DNA of 64,000 bases from Curvularia sp. ZM96 (Eukaryota > Ascomycota > Dothideomycetes > Pleosporales > Pleosporaceae): assembly GCA_022457065.1 (NCBI GenBank), contig JAJGBQ010000005.1:3782001-3846000 (forward strand), given 5' to 3'. The position numbers and the translations under genes are program-made. The notes under the pieces are model-generated. The model was not told the origin of the DNA, ran no database searches, and was given only the letters and a program-made list of their open reading frames with translations. Positions within the stretch are counted from its first letter, which is position 1. The number at the start of each line of letters is the position of its first letter. Positions 43,955 through 54,892 of this stretch are shown one piece after another.

Positions 43955-44977
43955 ATGCGTTACTCTCTCGCCTTCGTCGCCGCCATGGCCGCCACTGTCT
44001 CCGCCCACGGAGTCATCACCGAGATCCAGGGTGCCAACGGTGTCAACATGCCCGGTCTTTCTGTCGCTGATGGCACTCCCCGTGACTGCCCTACCCCCGG
44101 CTGCGGTTCTGAGGGCGATACTTCCATCATCCGCACCCGCGAGATGGGCGGAAAGGCATCGGCTCTTGGACGCACCAAGGCTGGTCCTGTCGACGCTGGT
44201 GCGGCTATTGCTAAGTTCATGGGTACTGGTGGTGCTGCTGGCGGTGCCGCTGCTGGCGGTGCTGCTGCTGGTGGAGCCACTGCTGCTGCCGCCAAGGGTG
44301 CTGGAGCTGGAGCTACCAAGGGTGCAGGTGCTGCGGGCGGTGCTGCAGGCCTTCTAGGTGGTGCCAAGGGTGCTGGCGGTGCTGGAGGTGCTGGAGGCCT
44401 TGCAGGTCTTCTCGGTGGCCTCGGTGCCAACAAGCGTGGTCTCCTCGATGCCCTCACTGGCGGCGCCGGTGGTGCTGGTGGTGCTGGTGCTGGCACCAAA
44501 ACCCCCAAGGGCACCACCGAACAGGGTGTTGCTGCCTCTGCAGGTGCTGGAGCCTCCTCTGGTCTTCCCACCACTGCCGACGACGGTACCATCACCATGA
44601 CCTTCCACCAGGTCAACCAGGACGGAGCCGGTCCCCTGACTGCTCAGATCGACGCTACCTCCGGCGGTACCGACCCCGCTGCCTTCAAGAACGCCCAGGT
44701 CATGCAGAACGTCCCCGGTATTGGTATCGGTGGTCTGTCTGCTGCCTCCACCACCGACTTCCCCGTCAAGGTCCAGATGCCCGCTGGCATGACCTGCCAG
44801 GGCACAGCCGGAGGCGCCACCAACGTCTGCGTTGTTCGCCTGCAGAACGCCGCGCTTGCCGGTCCCTTTGGTGGCTCTGCTGCTTTCACCCAGAGCGCCG
44901 CAGCTAAGAAGAGGGCTGTCGAGTACAACCTCCGCAAGCGCCACATGGCCCGTGGCCTTTTCGGCAAGCCCGAGTAA
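43955..44977 (+). CDS. Secreted Egh16-like (Gas1/Mas3-type) protein
   Basis: Single exon, 340 residues. A signal peptide (1-17, ending V-S-A) should be cut before His18-Gly, giving a mature start H-G-V-I-T-E-I-Q-G-A-N-G-V. Family blocks: N-M-P-G-L-S-V, D-C-P-T-P-G-C-G-S, S-I-I-R near the N-terminus and M-T-F-H-Q-V-N-Q-D-G-A-G-P (His218), F-P-V-K-V-Q-M-P-A-G-M-T-C-Q-G, G-P-F-G-G-S-A-A-F-T-Q-S near the C-terminus. Between them, about residues 90-200, is a Gly/Ala/Lys low-complexity insert. Dibasic sites K160-R161, K319-R320 and K328-R329 could be cut by Kex2. Relatives are expressed in infection structures of plant and insect pathogens; the biochemical role is not established. Codon use is strongly C-ending, suggesting high expression. 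Confidence 0.9.
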   Translation: MRYSLAFVAAMAATVSAHGVITEIQGANGVNMPGLSVADGTPRDCPTPGCGSEGDTSIIRTREMGGKASALGRTKAGPVDAGAAIAKFMGTGGAAGGAAAGGAAAGGATAAAAKGAGAGATKGAGAAGGAAGLLGGAKGAGGAGGAGGLAGLLGGLGANKRGLLDALTGGAGGAGGAGAGTKTPKGTTEQGVAASAGAGASSGLPTTADDGTITMTFHQVNQDGAGPLTAQIDATSGGTDPAAFKNAQVMQNVPGIGIGGLSAASTTDFPVKVQMPAGMTCQGTAGGATNVCVVRLQNAALAGPFGGSAAFTQSAAAKKRAVEYNLRKRHMARGLFGKPE

Positions 44978-47900
44978 GGAAAGAAAGCTTGTTCGTCGGC
45001 CGTTCTTTCTAGTGCTCCTATAGCCCGATGCTCGCTTTCTCTCCCCTCTTCTCCCTCTTCTTCCGGTATCAACATAGTGGTGTGTGTGTGTTAAGAGGTG
45101 GATACGTATATAAAAGGGTAATATAATGTGGCAACGAGAGATGACTAGTATGGCAGTGTTCTTGCTGGGCAATTTCACTGGATAGAAAAGGGAAACGAAA
45201 AGGGTGGTCTGTGAGAGTAGGGTCGAAAAGGAAGTATCTCTTTTCTTTCCTTTTTTCATATATACGAACAGGAAGTGTGGGCATAAAGCCCCCTTCTTTG
45301 TACATAACTGACCTATCATACACTCATTTACTTGAGTTGTTTTTGTTTGTAATTAGATGGTGGATGGAGTAGGTGGAGTGGTTCTCTCCGGACGGTGATG
45401 ATGGGGAGAATGGTAGAGAGAAAACTTGTATATAGATGAATGAATCGCGAGTCTGGTTTAAAAACATTTGTGTCTTTTGTTGCTTGTGATGGAAGAGTAA
45501 CCAAGACTCAGTCGGGTTTATCCCTTGTGTCTGAAATATTCTAGTGGACTCATACCTTCTTTGTATAGAGGCAACTGATTAGTGCTTTCCAGTGGCAGTG
45601 GTAGTTCTTACACTCTGGTCCCCTACGGCGTTGACGCAAAGACTTCAGTCACCCAGAAGAATTCGGACATGACTCTACAAGGAAAAGCTCGTGTAACGTA
45701 AAATAATGGACTGCGAGTAACGTTGTACACGGGTGATGCGCCAGATGCTGAGCTGTTGGTATCAGCCTCAAATGCCTTGTGAAATACGGCAAGGCCCTCC
45801 TGCATACTGCCAAGGTATCTGTGAGCGATTTCTGACTGCTGCTGGATGTTTGATCCAGTAGAAAGGATCTAGGAAGTACAGCATCTGCCATGTTACTGAG
45901 ATAGTACCACGTCGCACTTGCGCTGCAAGTGATGTGTTGAACGCCCCTGAAGGATGCCAAGGTAACAGATGGAATGTTCATGTACATGGAACTAGCTCAG
46001 TGTCCTACAACCCACTTGGACGGAAGACCATGCCAGGTGTCCGGGTAAGTGCATACTCGAACACTACAGCATATTCCCGGGGATCTTACTGAGCCCAATA
46101 CTTCCTGCATGGTGACACATCCAATCTCGAAAATAAACTTGGAAGATTATCCAATCCCAGGGGCTGGATGATGACCAGGCAAAAGCCACCCGGTCTCCTG
46201 CGGCATATCGAAAGCTGAATAAGACCGTATGTAAAAAACATGCGTGCTTGCTAACAGGTGTCGTGGCTATTGATCCCGGGACAGTGGATTCGTCCAATGG
46301 AGAAAACAAGTTATTGCATGTCGCTTCCCTGCACGTTTTATCAAATCAACCCTGGAAGCCCGGCAAAACCCCATGCTAGCATCACAGCATCTCTCTCCAC
46401 GAAATCCAAGCTCTTTCTCCACATTTGAGTACATCGAGATAGAAACTTCCACCAAGGTGAGCCGGGCTGTTAAGATCTACGGAGTACTTGTTATAATGCA
46501 GACAGACGGCCCTTCTCGTCTAAGCGGTCCGATTGCGGCGCATTGGCCCAGCTTAGAGTTGTCTGCGGCACGTCAGGTTTGACGTCAAACATTCAGCAAT
46601 CGAGATGAGCCATGCTACGATGGCGGGTTGTTGTTGACTTTTTCAAGAAACCTGACCGGAGGAGGGGCTGAATCGGGGGTGGCTGGAATCGGACCGGATC
46701 ACTTCAATGCTCCTTCTGGCAGGTACCTAGGTATCATCCCATGTTGGCAGATATCAGGTTTCGCTTATGAAATTTGTTTTCGATCATGTTGTTTCAACCA
46801 CAACTTTCAATTCCGGGAAAAAAAAAGTTCTGCGCCAGCTTACTTACCCTTGCGGAGTGCATTCCGTGTTCGCATTGGGCTTGGCTTTTCCATGCAAGAC
46901 AAGAGATGCATACGTTCCACTAGAATGCAATCGAGCTTCATGCTGGGCTTGTCCATGTTAACCTGCACATGAACATGTATGTGCCGCGAGTCGCGCCAAC
47001 CTGTACAATACATATCCATTGCAAGGGAGAAATTATTCGAGCGCGGCCATTATAGCCGGGCCAACCATACAAGGGTATGTTGTGGTATCGACACGGTGCA
47101 GATGAGCCGCTATGCAACTAGCCGACACTCGAACAAGATACCGAAGGCGTGTCCACGCCATACTGCATACGCAAGCAGTCGTGGGACGAGGACTATGTCT
47201 TGCAGATCTATGCTGATACAGAGCACAATTGGGCGTTGATTCGTGGTGTAGAGAGTTGGATGGGACGCCATGTCGGTGAGGACAGGTTAACCCCTACACA
47301 TCCAGTCATGATGTGCGCATCAATCGCGGGGTGCCAGGTGGTACAAGTGTGGAGATGCGAAAGTCACTCCTTGATATGCGTCCGCGGCCGTTTGGTGTGG
47401 AGACGACTATACATCCCAGAGCGGCCACGAGGCCATTGATCGCCTGCAATGTGACAAGAAAGTTCAAAAGCCGCATAGGTGAGTTTGGGAAGGTCGGACG
47501 GCGGGGTTGGATGCAATAGAGCGGTTGTGCTTGGCGGTGGTACAGATGTTCCTGTTGCGGGCTGACTCGACCATATCCTTCATCCAAACCAGCAGCACGG
47601 CTCGGGAACCGCTAGACGAAAGAGGATTGGTCGCGCACGGACTCTCCCGTACACCCTAGCGATCGATGACCAACGCTGTGTGACGTAGTTCCTTTTACAG
47701 TCGTCATGTTGACTTTTCGATCGCAACCCCCTCCGCCGTCAGTACATGTGGGGGGAGATTGTCGTTTTTGAAACAGCCTACCGAGTGCCGAGGAAAAAAG
47801 ACATGTTCCTGGAGACAAGCGACCGGCGAACGCTTGGGCCTCGCGCCCATTCTTTGATTGCACTGCAAGGAATCCGGCAACCCGCCATGTCAGCATTGCG

Positions 47901-50900
47901 CTGCAGTGGCGCCACAAACCGTCATGGCAGCGAACTGAGCTGCAGGTCAAAATAGTGTGCCAATGCTCAAGCAGATAGCATGGCAGATGCACAAGCGGTG
48001 AGAGGACAGACGGCAAGGGAACGGCTCCATGCGTTGTGGTGTCTTTTCGCAACATGCGGTGGGCGGCTCAGATTGCTAGCGGATGCTAACGTAGGCGTCG
48101 AACGACGGAAGAAACCAAAAGGAAGGTTGAGACGAGCACTCGGCGACAATTGGTGTTCACTCAGCGGCATGCACCTAGGGCGCTTACGGAGTACTAGGTC
48201 AAGGCCAACATATCGTATCCTTTCAAGCGAAGCTAACGAGCACTCCGTACCCAGATACGAAGCGCTCGTAACCACAGCGGTTTAGCATGCCCCATATATA
48301 GAATAGGGGCACAGTTGGCATTCTCATGTCATCCAAATCATCAGCGTCTCCGGCGAATACGCGATGAAGACGCCAAGAGAACTACGATGAGATCTCCATG
48401 ACCCTGATCACCGGCTTGGTCATGGCAACCTAACTTCGGCATGCTGCGGACAGGACCACTCCAACGCGCTGATCTTGGACGCTAGCATTGCGACTCGTTG
48501 GTAGAACATGTGATGCAGCGCAGTCTTCATTCACAGCCTGAAAATCACCGCAACAACGCCATTCTAACCGAGAGTTTTTCTTGGCGCACATGCTATCTCG
48601 CTACCAAGCGCTACGACACCAAAACTCATCTTACCCTGCATTTGGACTGTGCCGCACCAGCCAACCTCCCCACATCCATGGCATTCTTCGGCACCCCCAT
48701 TCCGTTACGGACAACAACACAACATGTCAACGCTGGCGCCAGCACGGCCACCAATGAATGGGGCTGCATTGTTATCTAGGCACACACCACAAGAGATGCA
48801 GGGACAGACGTTGGGCCAAAGCCAAACATTCCGCAAAAGGAAGAACCCCTTTCTCCATAGTATCTGGTCTTGCAATTGAACAGTGCATCGCTCGAGCGAA
48901 TCTAACCGTATCACCCAAAGGGGAAAATAGGCAGCGGTTTCATCCCTCGATCGTACGAGGATGCAAAGGACACCTACGGCGCTGTCTACTAGTATGACAG
49001 TGCCGTGAGTGTGTGCTAGTCCTAGCGCACTCGAGACATTATGCACAACGACGTCGCTGTGCATTCTGCCCCCTCAACCTTTGCCGGACAAAATCAGCAA
49101 ACAAAGCGAGGGTGTCCATACCGCGACTTTATCTTTTGCAGTGTGAGTCTGATAGGACGGCTTGTATGGTTTCTTTTCGTGGTGCGAATACACACGTACC
49201 ACGTACGATTGATAGACCCACATACACCAACACGCTCTCTCTATCCTTTCCCAAGACAGCAACACGGCACGAAGATCATCCCACGGCGGCTATATCCACG
49301 GACGCGATATGCTGCGAGGGATCAGAAATTGCACGAGATTTGCAGCAACGGCGTATGTATGCTAGCATTTTGTCTCTCGGTCTCGTTCCCTATTCCGGAC
49401 TTTGTTTGTATTCTCTCTTCGAGTGAATCAATCTACAGTAAATTAAAGCGAGGAGCATCTACCAACAAACAAAGACGCAGCATCAGCGGACGCTAAGGGG
49501 GATCAAATCAAAAGCAATTGAGAACGAAACAGGCCTAGTCATTACCGCTACATGCGAGACCACCGTGCATGCATACCTCCTTACTGCACGCGATCGTGAG
49601 GCGTCCGCAGAAAAAAAAACCACTTCAGGGTCCGCTTCGAGGACCCCGTTTTTTTCCTTCGTTTGCTGTTCTTATCAAACGTCCTAATCTTACTCATTTG
49701 CCTCACCCTTTTTTTCGTTAATTTTCCGAACGAGTTAAAGTGGAGAATTTGATCGCGAGTCGCTCTTTGCGGTTGAATTCGTCTGTTCTGTCGTTACATG
49801 GTGGATATGCTACGAGTGCAAATATGTACGTAGAATCGGCAGCCACGGCGACGGCGCGTCGCGCTTAGCGCCACCTCGTCACATTGACTTGCACTCAGGC
49901 GTACCTACCGCGCAAAAGTAAAATATAAACGGGCCAAATGGGAAAAACAACATGTACTCGCTGATCATGAGAAAAACCTAATGTGTTGTGACTACATACA
50001 AACTATACACTCCCGCTTTTCCCGTAAAGTAACAATCCATGTATGTGGACGGGAGCCAAACCCGCAGGGGGGCGCTGGGTACCAGATACAAGTCAACCCA
50101 AGCGTACTAGTAGCGCCCAACTAAACTACACACACACCACCACCACCATTTTCAGTGTTCCCGCGAAACTGCCGAATCTACCGAGCGATGCGCTCTGTGC
50201 GCGCGTGGTCCACCCCAAACAAGCCAAGCAGCGAAGGGGGGTTCTCAGGGTGTTCATTCGTTTGAGCAAACCACCGGCTGACTACGGAGTACGCTACCTG
50301 ACTATGGACATGACTGGTGCAACTACTTCTACCTGACCATGTATGAGGGGGACATGACTGGTGGCACGCAGAGCGATACGAGCGAGGGGTCCCGAGGAAA
50401 AGGAAAGGATAAAGTGGGGAGGGGAGGAGCTTGGGGGGACTAAGCTCAAGGGAGAGAGGGAGCGGCTGGGTTGATCAGGGGACTGTAGGGTGGGAAATGG
50501 AGTGGTGGGTATTGTGCATAGTATGTAGAAGGGTGGGTGTGTGTGGTATTGTGGAGAGGGGGGTCGACGGTTAGCGCGGCATCTCACGTGGTGAGGCTTT
50601 TCAGGCTGAAGGTGGGTAGCGCATGGCTATGTTGTGTTGATCTTTTTTAAGGCCAAGGGAAGGAAAGGTGGGGAGGGTGAGATGTGGCGAATACCTTTGT
50701 CTGAGATGGCATGAGGATGTTTTTGCATAGGAAGAAAGGCAAACACTTTTGTAAGAGAAAATCTGCAGTATTTTTTTGTGTACTTGCAGGTTTGGATTTC
50801 GCTACCTATGTACGTATCGAGAAGAAGAGAACAAGAAAAGGACCCGTCATCTGTCCAGCTCGACACTAGATAAAAGTGGAGCGCTTGCACAGTTGAAGCT

Positions 50901-51288
50901 AAGGACAGGCGGGATGCGATACACGTCTGTATAAGGAAAAAAACAATAACAGTCGGGTATTTGATAAGAGAGAAAGCGACCGATGCCACGCTCCAGCACT
51001 TGGAGGTGAAGAGACTAGGAGAATCTGCGCATGTGTGTTCCATGCTTTGAGTGAATGAGGCCGTTTTTTCCGACGCCAGGTCTTTCTATCGTCGTGTATC
51101 TGTGACCTGGTTCCTCGATTTTTCGTGGGGTTGTAGTAGGATAAACGCCGTGAATGCTCCTTGCTATGGCCAAAAGGGAAGAACAAAACTCCGAGGTGTA
51201 TGCCCAAAGGGGAGATGTAGAAGGAGATGATTGTTTCGTGTCCACGCCTAGGCGTTGGTTTTGGTTGGTGAATGGTGGGAATCGAGGG
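44978..51288. other. Gene-poor tract of 6.3 kb
   Basis: No gene could be supported. Open frames are under about 150 codons, occur on both strands and lack domain patterns. The first 350 bp include the Egh16-like 3' UTR with a (GT)n run near 45078. The tract holds three exact TACGGAGTAC motifs, a TTTGACGTCAAA palindrome (46578-46589), a hairpin followed by T7 (49628-49655) and a pyrimidine-rich minus strand at 50390-50580. Base composition looks balanced, so heavy RIP decay of a transposon is not obvious, though an old remnant cannot be excluded. Confidence 0.6.
49628..49655 (+). other. GC hairpin followed by T run
   Basis: GGGTCC (49628-49633) and GGACCC (49641-49646) enclose a 7-base loop GCTTCGA, then CG and seven T. 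An A9 run lies just upstream (49611-49619). It looks like an RNA 3' end, but no polymerase III promoter boxes were found in front, so no gene is called. Confidence 0.4.
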
Positions 51289-51936
51289 TTATCTGCCGCC
51301 GACAGCGGCAGTGCGGCCAGGAGAGTACTCGTCTCGACGACGAGCCTCCTCACGGATGTACTTTTCGACATGTTGGTCGGCCTCGGCTCGGCTTACACCA
51401 GCAGTGAGGTAGCCACCCACCTCGTCCTCGAGTTCCAGGGGTGTAACTGCTCCTGGGCTGGCCAAAGGCTCCAGACGGGGGCTGGTCGGCCTTGGTACAA
51501 GGCCCTTGTGCTGACGGCTGGTGTTGGCAAGAAGCTGCTGTTGGTAGAGGTACATTTGCCTCTGGACCTCGAATTGTCTGTTGGTTGATCGAGGAGAGGA
51601 AGGCGAGTGAGGGCTGTCCGGGCCAGTGACTGGCGTGTTTGCCTGGCTCGAGTAACTGGAGCATTGGGAAGAAGCATAGTTGGCTGGGTGGAAGCGAGGC
51701 AGCGATGGGAGCCTCAGGTGAGCAGCAGGGCCGTGGTTGCTGGACTGGCGTGGGTTCAGAGCTGGCCGTCGACGAGCCTGGGAAGGGATGTCGAGAGGCT
51801 GGGACCTGGGCGAGAGGGGGGAGCTGATGGAAGGCATGGTGCGGTCAGAGGGTCGTGACATGTTCTGGTGGTGGTGGGAAGAGTCGGATCTGAAGATGAC
51901 TCGGGAGAGAGAAGGCGAGGCTGGTGGAGATCTCAT
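51289..51936 (-). CDS. Conserved-looking hypothetical protein, Ser/Pro-rich
   Basis: Single exon, 215 residues from the first Met; the Met at 51861 (M-S-R-P-S-D-R) gives 190 residues and is the likelier start because the preceding 25 residues look like translated leader. The N-terminal half is Ser/Pro rich (S-P-L-S-P-R; P-S-L-P-R-F-H-P-A-N-Y). A helical stretch follows, Q-R-Q-M-Y-L-Y-Q-Q-Q-L-L, then P-R-L-E-P-L-A-S-P-G-A-V-T-P-L-E-L-E and a final charged helix. I recall similar blocks in uncharacterised proteins of other filamentous ascomycetes, but no function. SP motifs suggest proline-directed phosphorylation. Confidence 0.75.
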   Translation of the reverse strand: MRSPPASPSLSRVIFRSDSSHHHQNMSRPSDRTMPSISSPLSPRSQPLDIPSQARRRPALNPRQSSNHGPAAHLRLPSLPRFHPANYASSQCSSYSSQANTPVTGPDSPHSPSSPRSTNRQFEVQRQMYLYQQQLLANTSRQHKGLVPRPTSPRLEPLASPGAVTPLELEDEVGGYLTAGVSRAEADQHVEKYIREEARRRDEYSPGRTAAVGGR

Positions 51937-53500
51937 ATGATGGCGTGGCGAGAGGGTCCCGGCCGACCGTTGAAGTGAAGAAGAGGGACGGGCAAGAGGG
52001 ATGATATATCAAGCGTCTTGCCAGATGGGGTGGGATGTGCTGTGTGTGGTCGGGGACAGGCAACGGGCGGTGTCCAATATATCTAGCAGAGGGAGGGTCC
52101 AGCAGATGTGGAGCCATGCGTCGGGGAAAGAGAGCAATGGGAGTGGCATAGCACGGCGGTGATCTTCCGCTTGGGGGCGCGCTGTGGTGCGGTAATCGTG
52201 CCTGGGAGGGCAGCAGGGGACAGGGCCCCAAGTGGAGCGCGTTTCACTGGGGGACGGCCAATCCAACGGGTGGGCAGGAACAGGCGTGCTGGGTCCGGCG
52301 GCATACGTGGGCGTGAATGAGCATGCGCATCTCGTCATTCCCGCCGGGTGGCCTTGGTCTGCCGTGCTGGGCGGGGCCTTTGCTCCGTCGTGGGCTGGGG
52401 TGGATACAAAGTCGTCGAGGGCGCGATGACGCAGTGCACAAGAGCATGCCGGCTCTCTGCTGCCAAAACCCAGCACGTATGCCCGGCCCAGCGCATCCTC
52501 GCCGGCGCTAAACGCGTTCGCAACGACAATAGCAGACTGGCAATGCCATTTGCCCTGCAGCGCGACGGCCGTGCCAATGTGATAGGGTACCGGTTCGGTC
52601 GTTGCTCGCGGGGCGCCCTGCGTGCCCGTTGCACTCCCGTCCATTGCGCCTTTGCACCGCACACACACAACGCACCGCACCGCACCGCACCGCACTGCAC
52701 ACCCTCTTCGACTCTTCCTGTACTGCACCGTGGTGCGCGTGCCCGTCGTGGCAGCAATGCATGCTGCGTGTGGGATGCAGACACAGACAGCGCTCCAGAC
52801 ATGACACCATAACGGCACTTGGCCATGGCCCTAGCGCGGCTACAGACGCTATGCATGTTCCTCCCAATTCGCATTCAACCTTCCATCGCGATCCGGCACC
52901 TCGCTCGTTTTCGTCGGCTACCCCATACTTGGCCAGTGGCGCCATATCTAGCCCATACAGTGCAGACGGAGACGGAGCCACGCTGCCAACGCTCTCGAAC
53001 CACGGGTGGCTCTTCTCGCCAGAACGCCGTAGACCTTCGAATGCATGCCCTACGCCCACCATGACGATGGGGGCAAAGGCCTCGTCCGGTCTTCTGGTCA
53101 CAAAGACGTTGCGGCTGCCGGTCCGCCCTCGGATGCCGTCATGGACCTCCATCACCGCACGCGCCATCTACACATATGCACAACACACGATGGATGCAGG
53201 GACGCCAACCCTCCCCTCTCCAGCTGGCCACACCCAACTACGCTACCAAGCTAGCAAAACCACTGTGAAATGACGATGCAAGTGACGCTGGACAGGAGCC
53301 GCGGCGCCCTCCCCACGATCCCGAACAATAGCAATCATGACTGCACGCCGCGGAAACAGACGCAGGGAATGTTGGCACGTGGCCATCTCACTAGACGCAT
53401 AAAGAAAAAAAAGCAATCAAAGTTGCCGCTGAAGAATGGCTCGTCAATAATGGTGTCGTGAATTGGTTCCATTGGTTGGTATGCAGCTTCTTCTCCAGCA
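51937..53500. other. GC-rich intergenic region
   Basis: About 1.56 kb between the hypothetical gene and the 3' end of Arp2. Long overlapping frames occur on both strands (up to about 269 codons) because stops are rare in this GC-rich DNA. They are rich in Cys, Arg and His and show no family pattern. A (CGCAC)6 repeat lies inside. Confidence 0.55.
52671..52700. repeat. (CGCAC)6 tandem repeat
   Basis: Six 5-bp units, the last with one change (TGCAC), in non-coding DNA downstream of Arp2. Confidence 0.85.
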
Positions 53501-54892
53501 TCATCTCGCGCCCAGCTTCTCCAGTGCACGTGTGCCCTGCTCTTCCCACTCCGCCTTTGATATCCACATGTTCTCCTTGTCTGCCATGATGTTTGCCAGC
53601 ACAGCACCACCAAGGAAAACCATGTGCCTTCGCCGGGGCGGATCCTCGATGCGTACCTTGAATTTCTAGGGCATGGTCAGCACTAACCACCACGACGGAC
53701 AGCTGGGTACTCACGTTGAGCCGCTCTGGGTTTCCGCCCAGGACCTTGGTGAGCCACAGCTGCTTCAGCTCCTTCTCCAATCGACTCGGCAGTCCCGGGT
53801 ACATGCTGCTTCCTCCACTCAGCACAATGGCCTTGTACAGACTGCTGCGTACATCAACATCCGCAGACTGAATCGTGTTGAACAGGAACTCGGCGATACC
53901 GGGCTGCTCCACATCCACAAGGTGCGGCTGGAACAGACACTCGGGAGCCTCGAAGCGCTCGCTGCCTACCCGGATCACTCGGCCGTCCGGAAGCGTGTAC
54001 GACTCTACCAGTACTGTGGTATCTTCGCTAAGACGCTGGTCCAGCTCGAGGTCATAGGATACGTAGCACAGCTTCTCTTTGATTTGGCGCACGGTTTCGA
54101 AGTCGGCAGTTCGGTTCAGGGCGTATCCCCTTCGTAGAAGGAGCGCAATGAGGTTGCGTGTAACATCGCGTCCGGCGACATCGAGACGACGGGTAAGGTG
54201 GTTGAGCACGGTGCTTTCGTACACGGGCACAATGTGTGTAACACCGTCTCCTGAATCAACAACCACACCAGATGACAGGCCCTGTGCGTACAGAGCCAAC
54301 ACAGCCTGAATAGCCACGTACACGCCACCGAAATTGTAGCGTTCAAACATGACCTCGCACATGGTCTCGCGGTTCTTGAGAGGGTTCATAGGTGGCTCCG
54401 TCAGCAGGATCTTGCGGCCCGTCGGGTCAATCTTCATCTTTTCGTAGAAAGTGTAGTCCCATAGTTGTTGCATGTCGTCCCAGCGCTTCACAATACCATT
54501 CTCCATCTGGAGGCAACCCAGTTAGCACCTCACTCTGCACCTGAATTTCTCTTTCGTAACCACATACGGGATAGGTGATCTGAAGCATGGAACGCGCCTC
54601 CGCAGCCTCGTCACCGCACATGATGTCCTTGAGCTGGATGTCACCGCTGTTTTGCTCTTCGGTTCGCAGAATAGGCCGGCCGACTATCGAAGGGTACTGG
54701 TGGTCTGGGAAGTTCTACCGCAATCATTGTCAGCTTGGCACGTCTTTTGGTTGTGCTGCTGAGGGCACTCACCTGGCCGGCGTAACCCGCCTTGAGGAAA
54801 CCAGTTCCGCCATCGAGCACTGATTACGAGGGTTAGCAACGCCTAGAATAGCCCCAAAGGCGCATTGCCTACCGATAGGAGCTTGAGCCATC
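53501..54892 (-). CDS. ARP2: Actin-related protein 2 (Arp2)
   Basis: Five exons in transcript order, 54892-54874, 54819-54773, 54714-54568, 54506-53715 and 53665-53501, give 389 residues, normal for Arp2. It is one of the two actin-like subunits of the Arp2/3 complex that nucleates branched actin at endocytic patches. The start is M-A-Q-A-P-I-V-L-D-G-G-T-G-F-L-K-A-G-Y-A-G; then P-S-I-V-G-R-P, L-L-T-E-P-P-M-N-P, V-V-V-D-S-G-D-G-V-T-H (ATP-binding), L-S-G-G-S-S-M-Y-P-G and the end W-I-S-K-A-E-W-E-E-Q-G. All splices are phase-consistent. The gene is divergent from RPL5, about 600 bp apart. Confidence 0.97.

Noticed and set aside
44354..45319. 321-codon open frame antisense to the Egh16-like gene
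   Set aside because: It is the complement of a GC3-rich, Gly/Ala-rich coding region; the peptide is Gly/Ser/Thr low complexity with no splice or start support.
49628..49655. T-arm-like hairpin considered as a tRNA or U6 end
   Set aside because: No A-box, anticodon arm or acceptor stem upstream; sequence does not match U6.
52009..52818. 269-codon minus-strand frame and overlapping plus-strand frames to 53273
   Set aside because: GC-rich DNA with few stops, frames open in several directions, Cys/Arg/His-rich peptides including translation of the CGCAC repeat.
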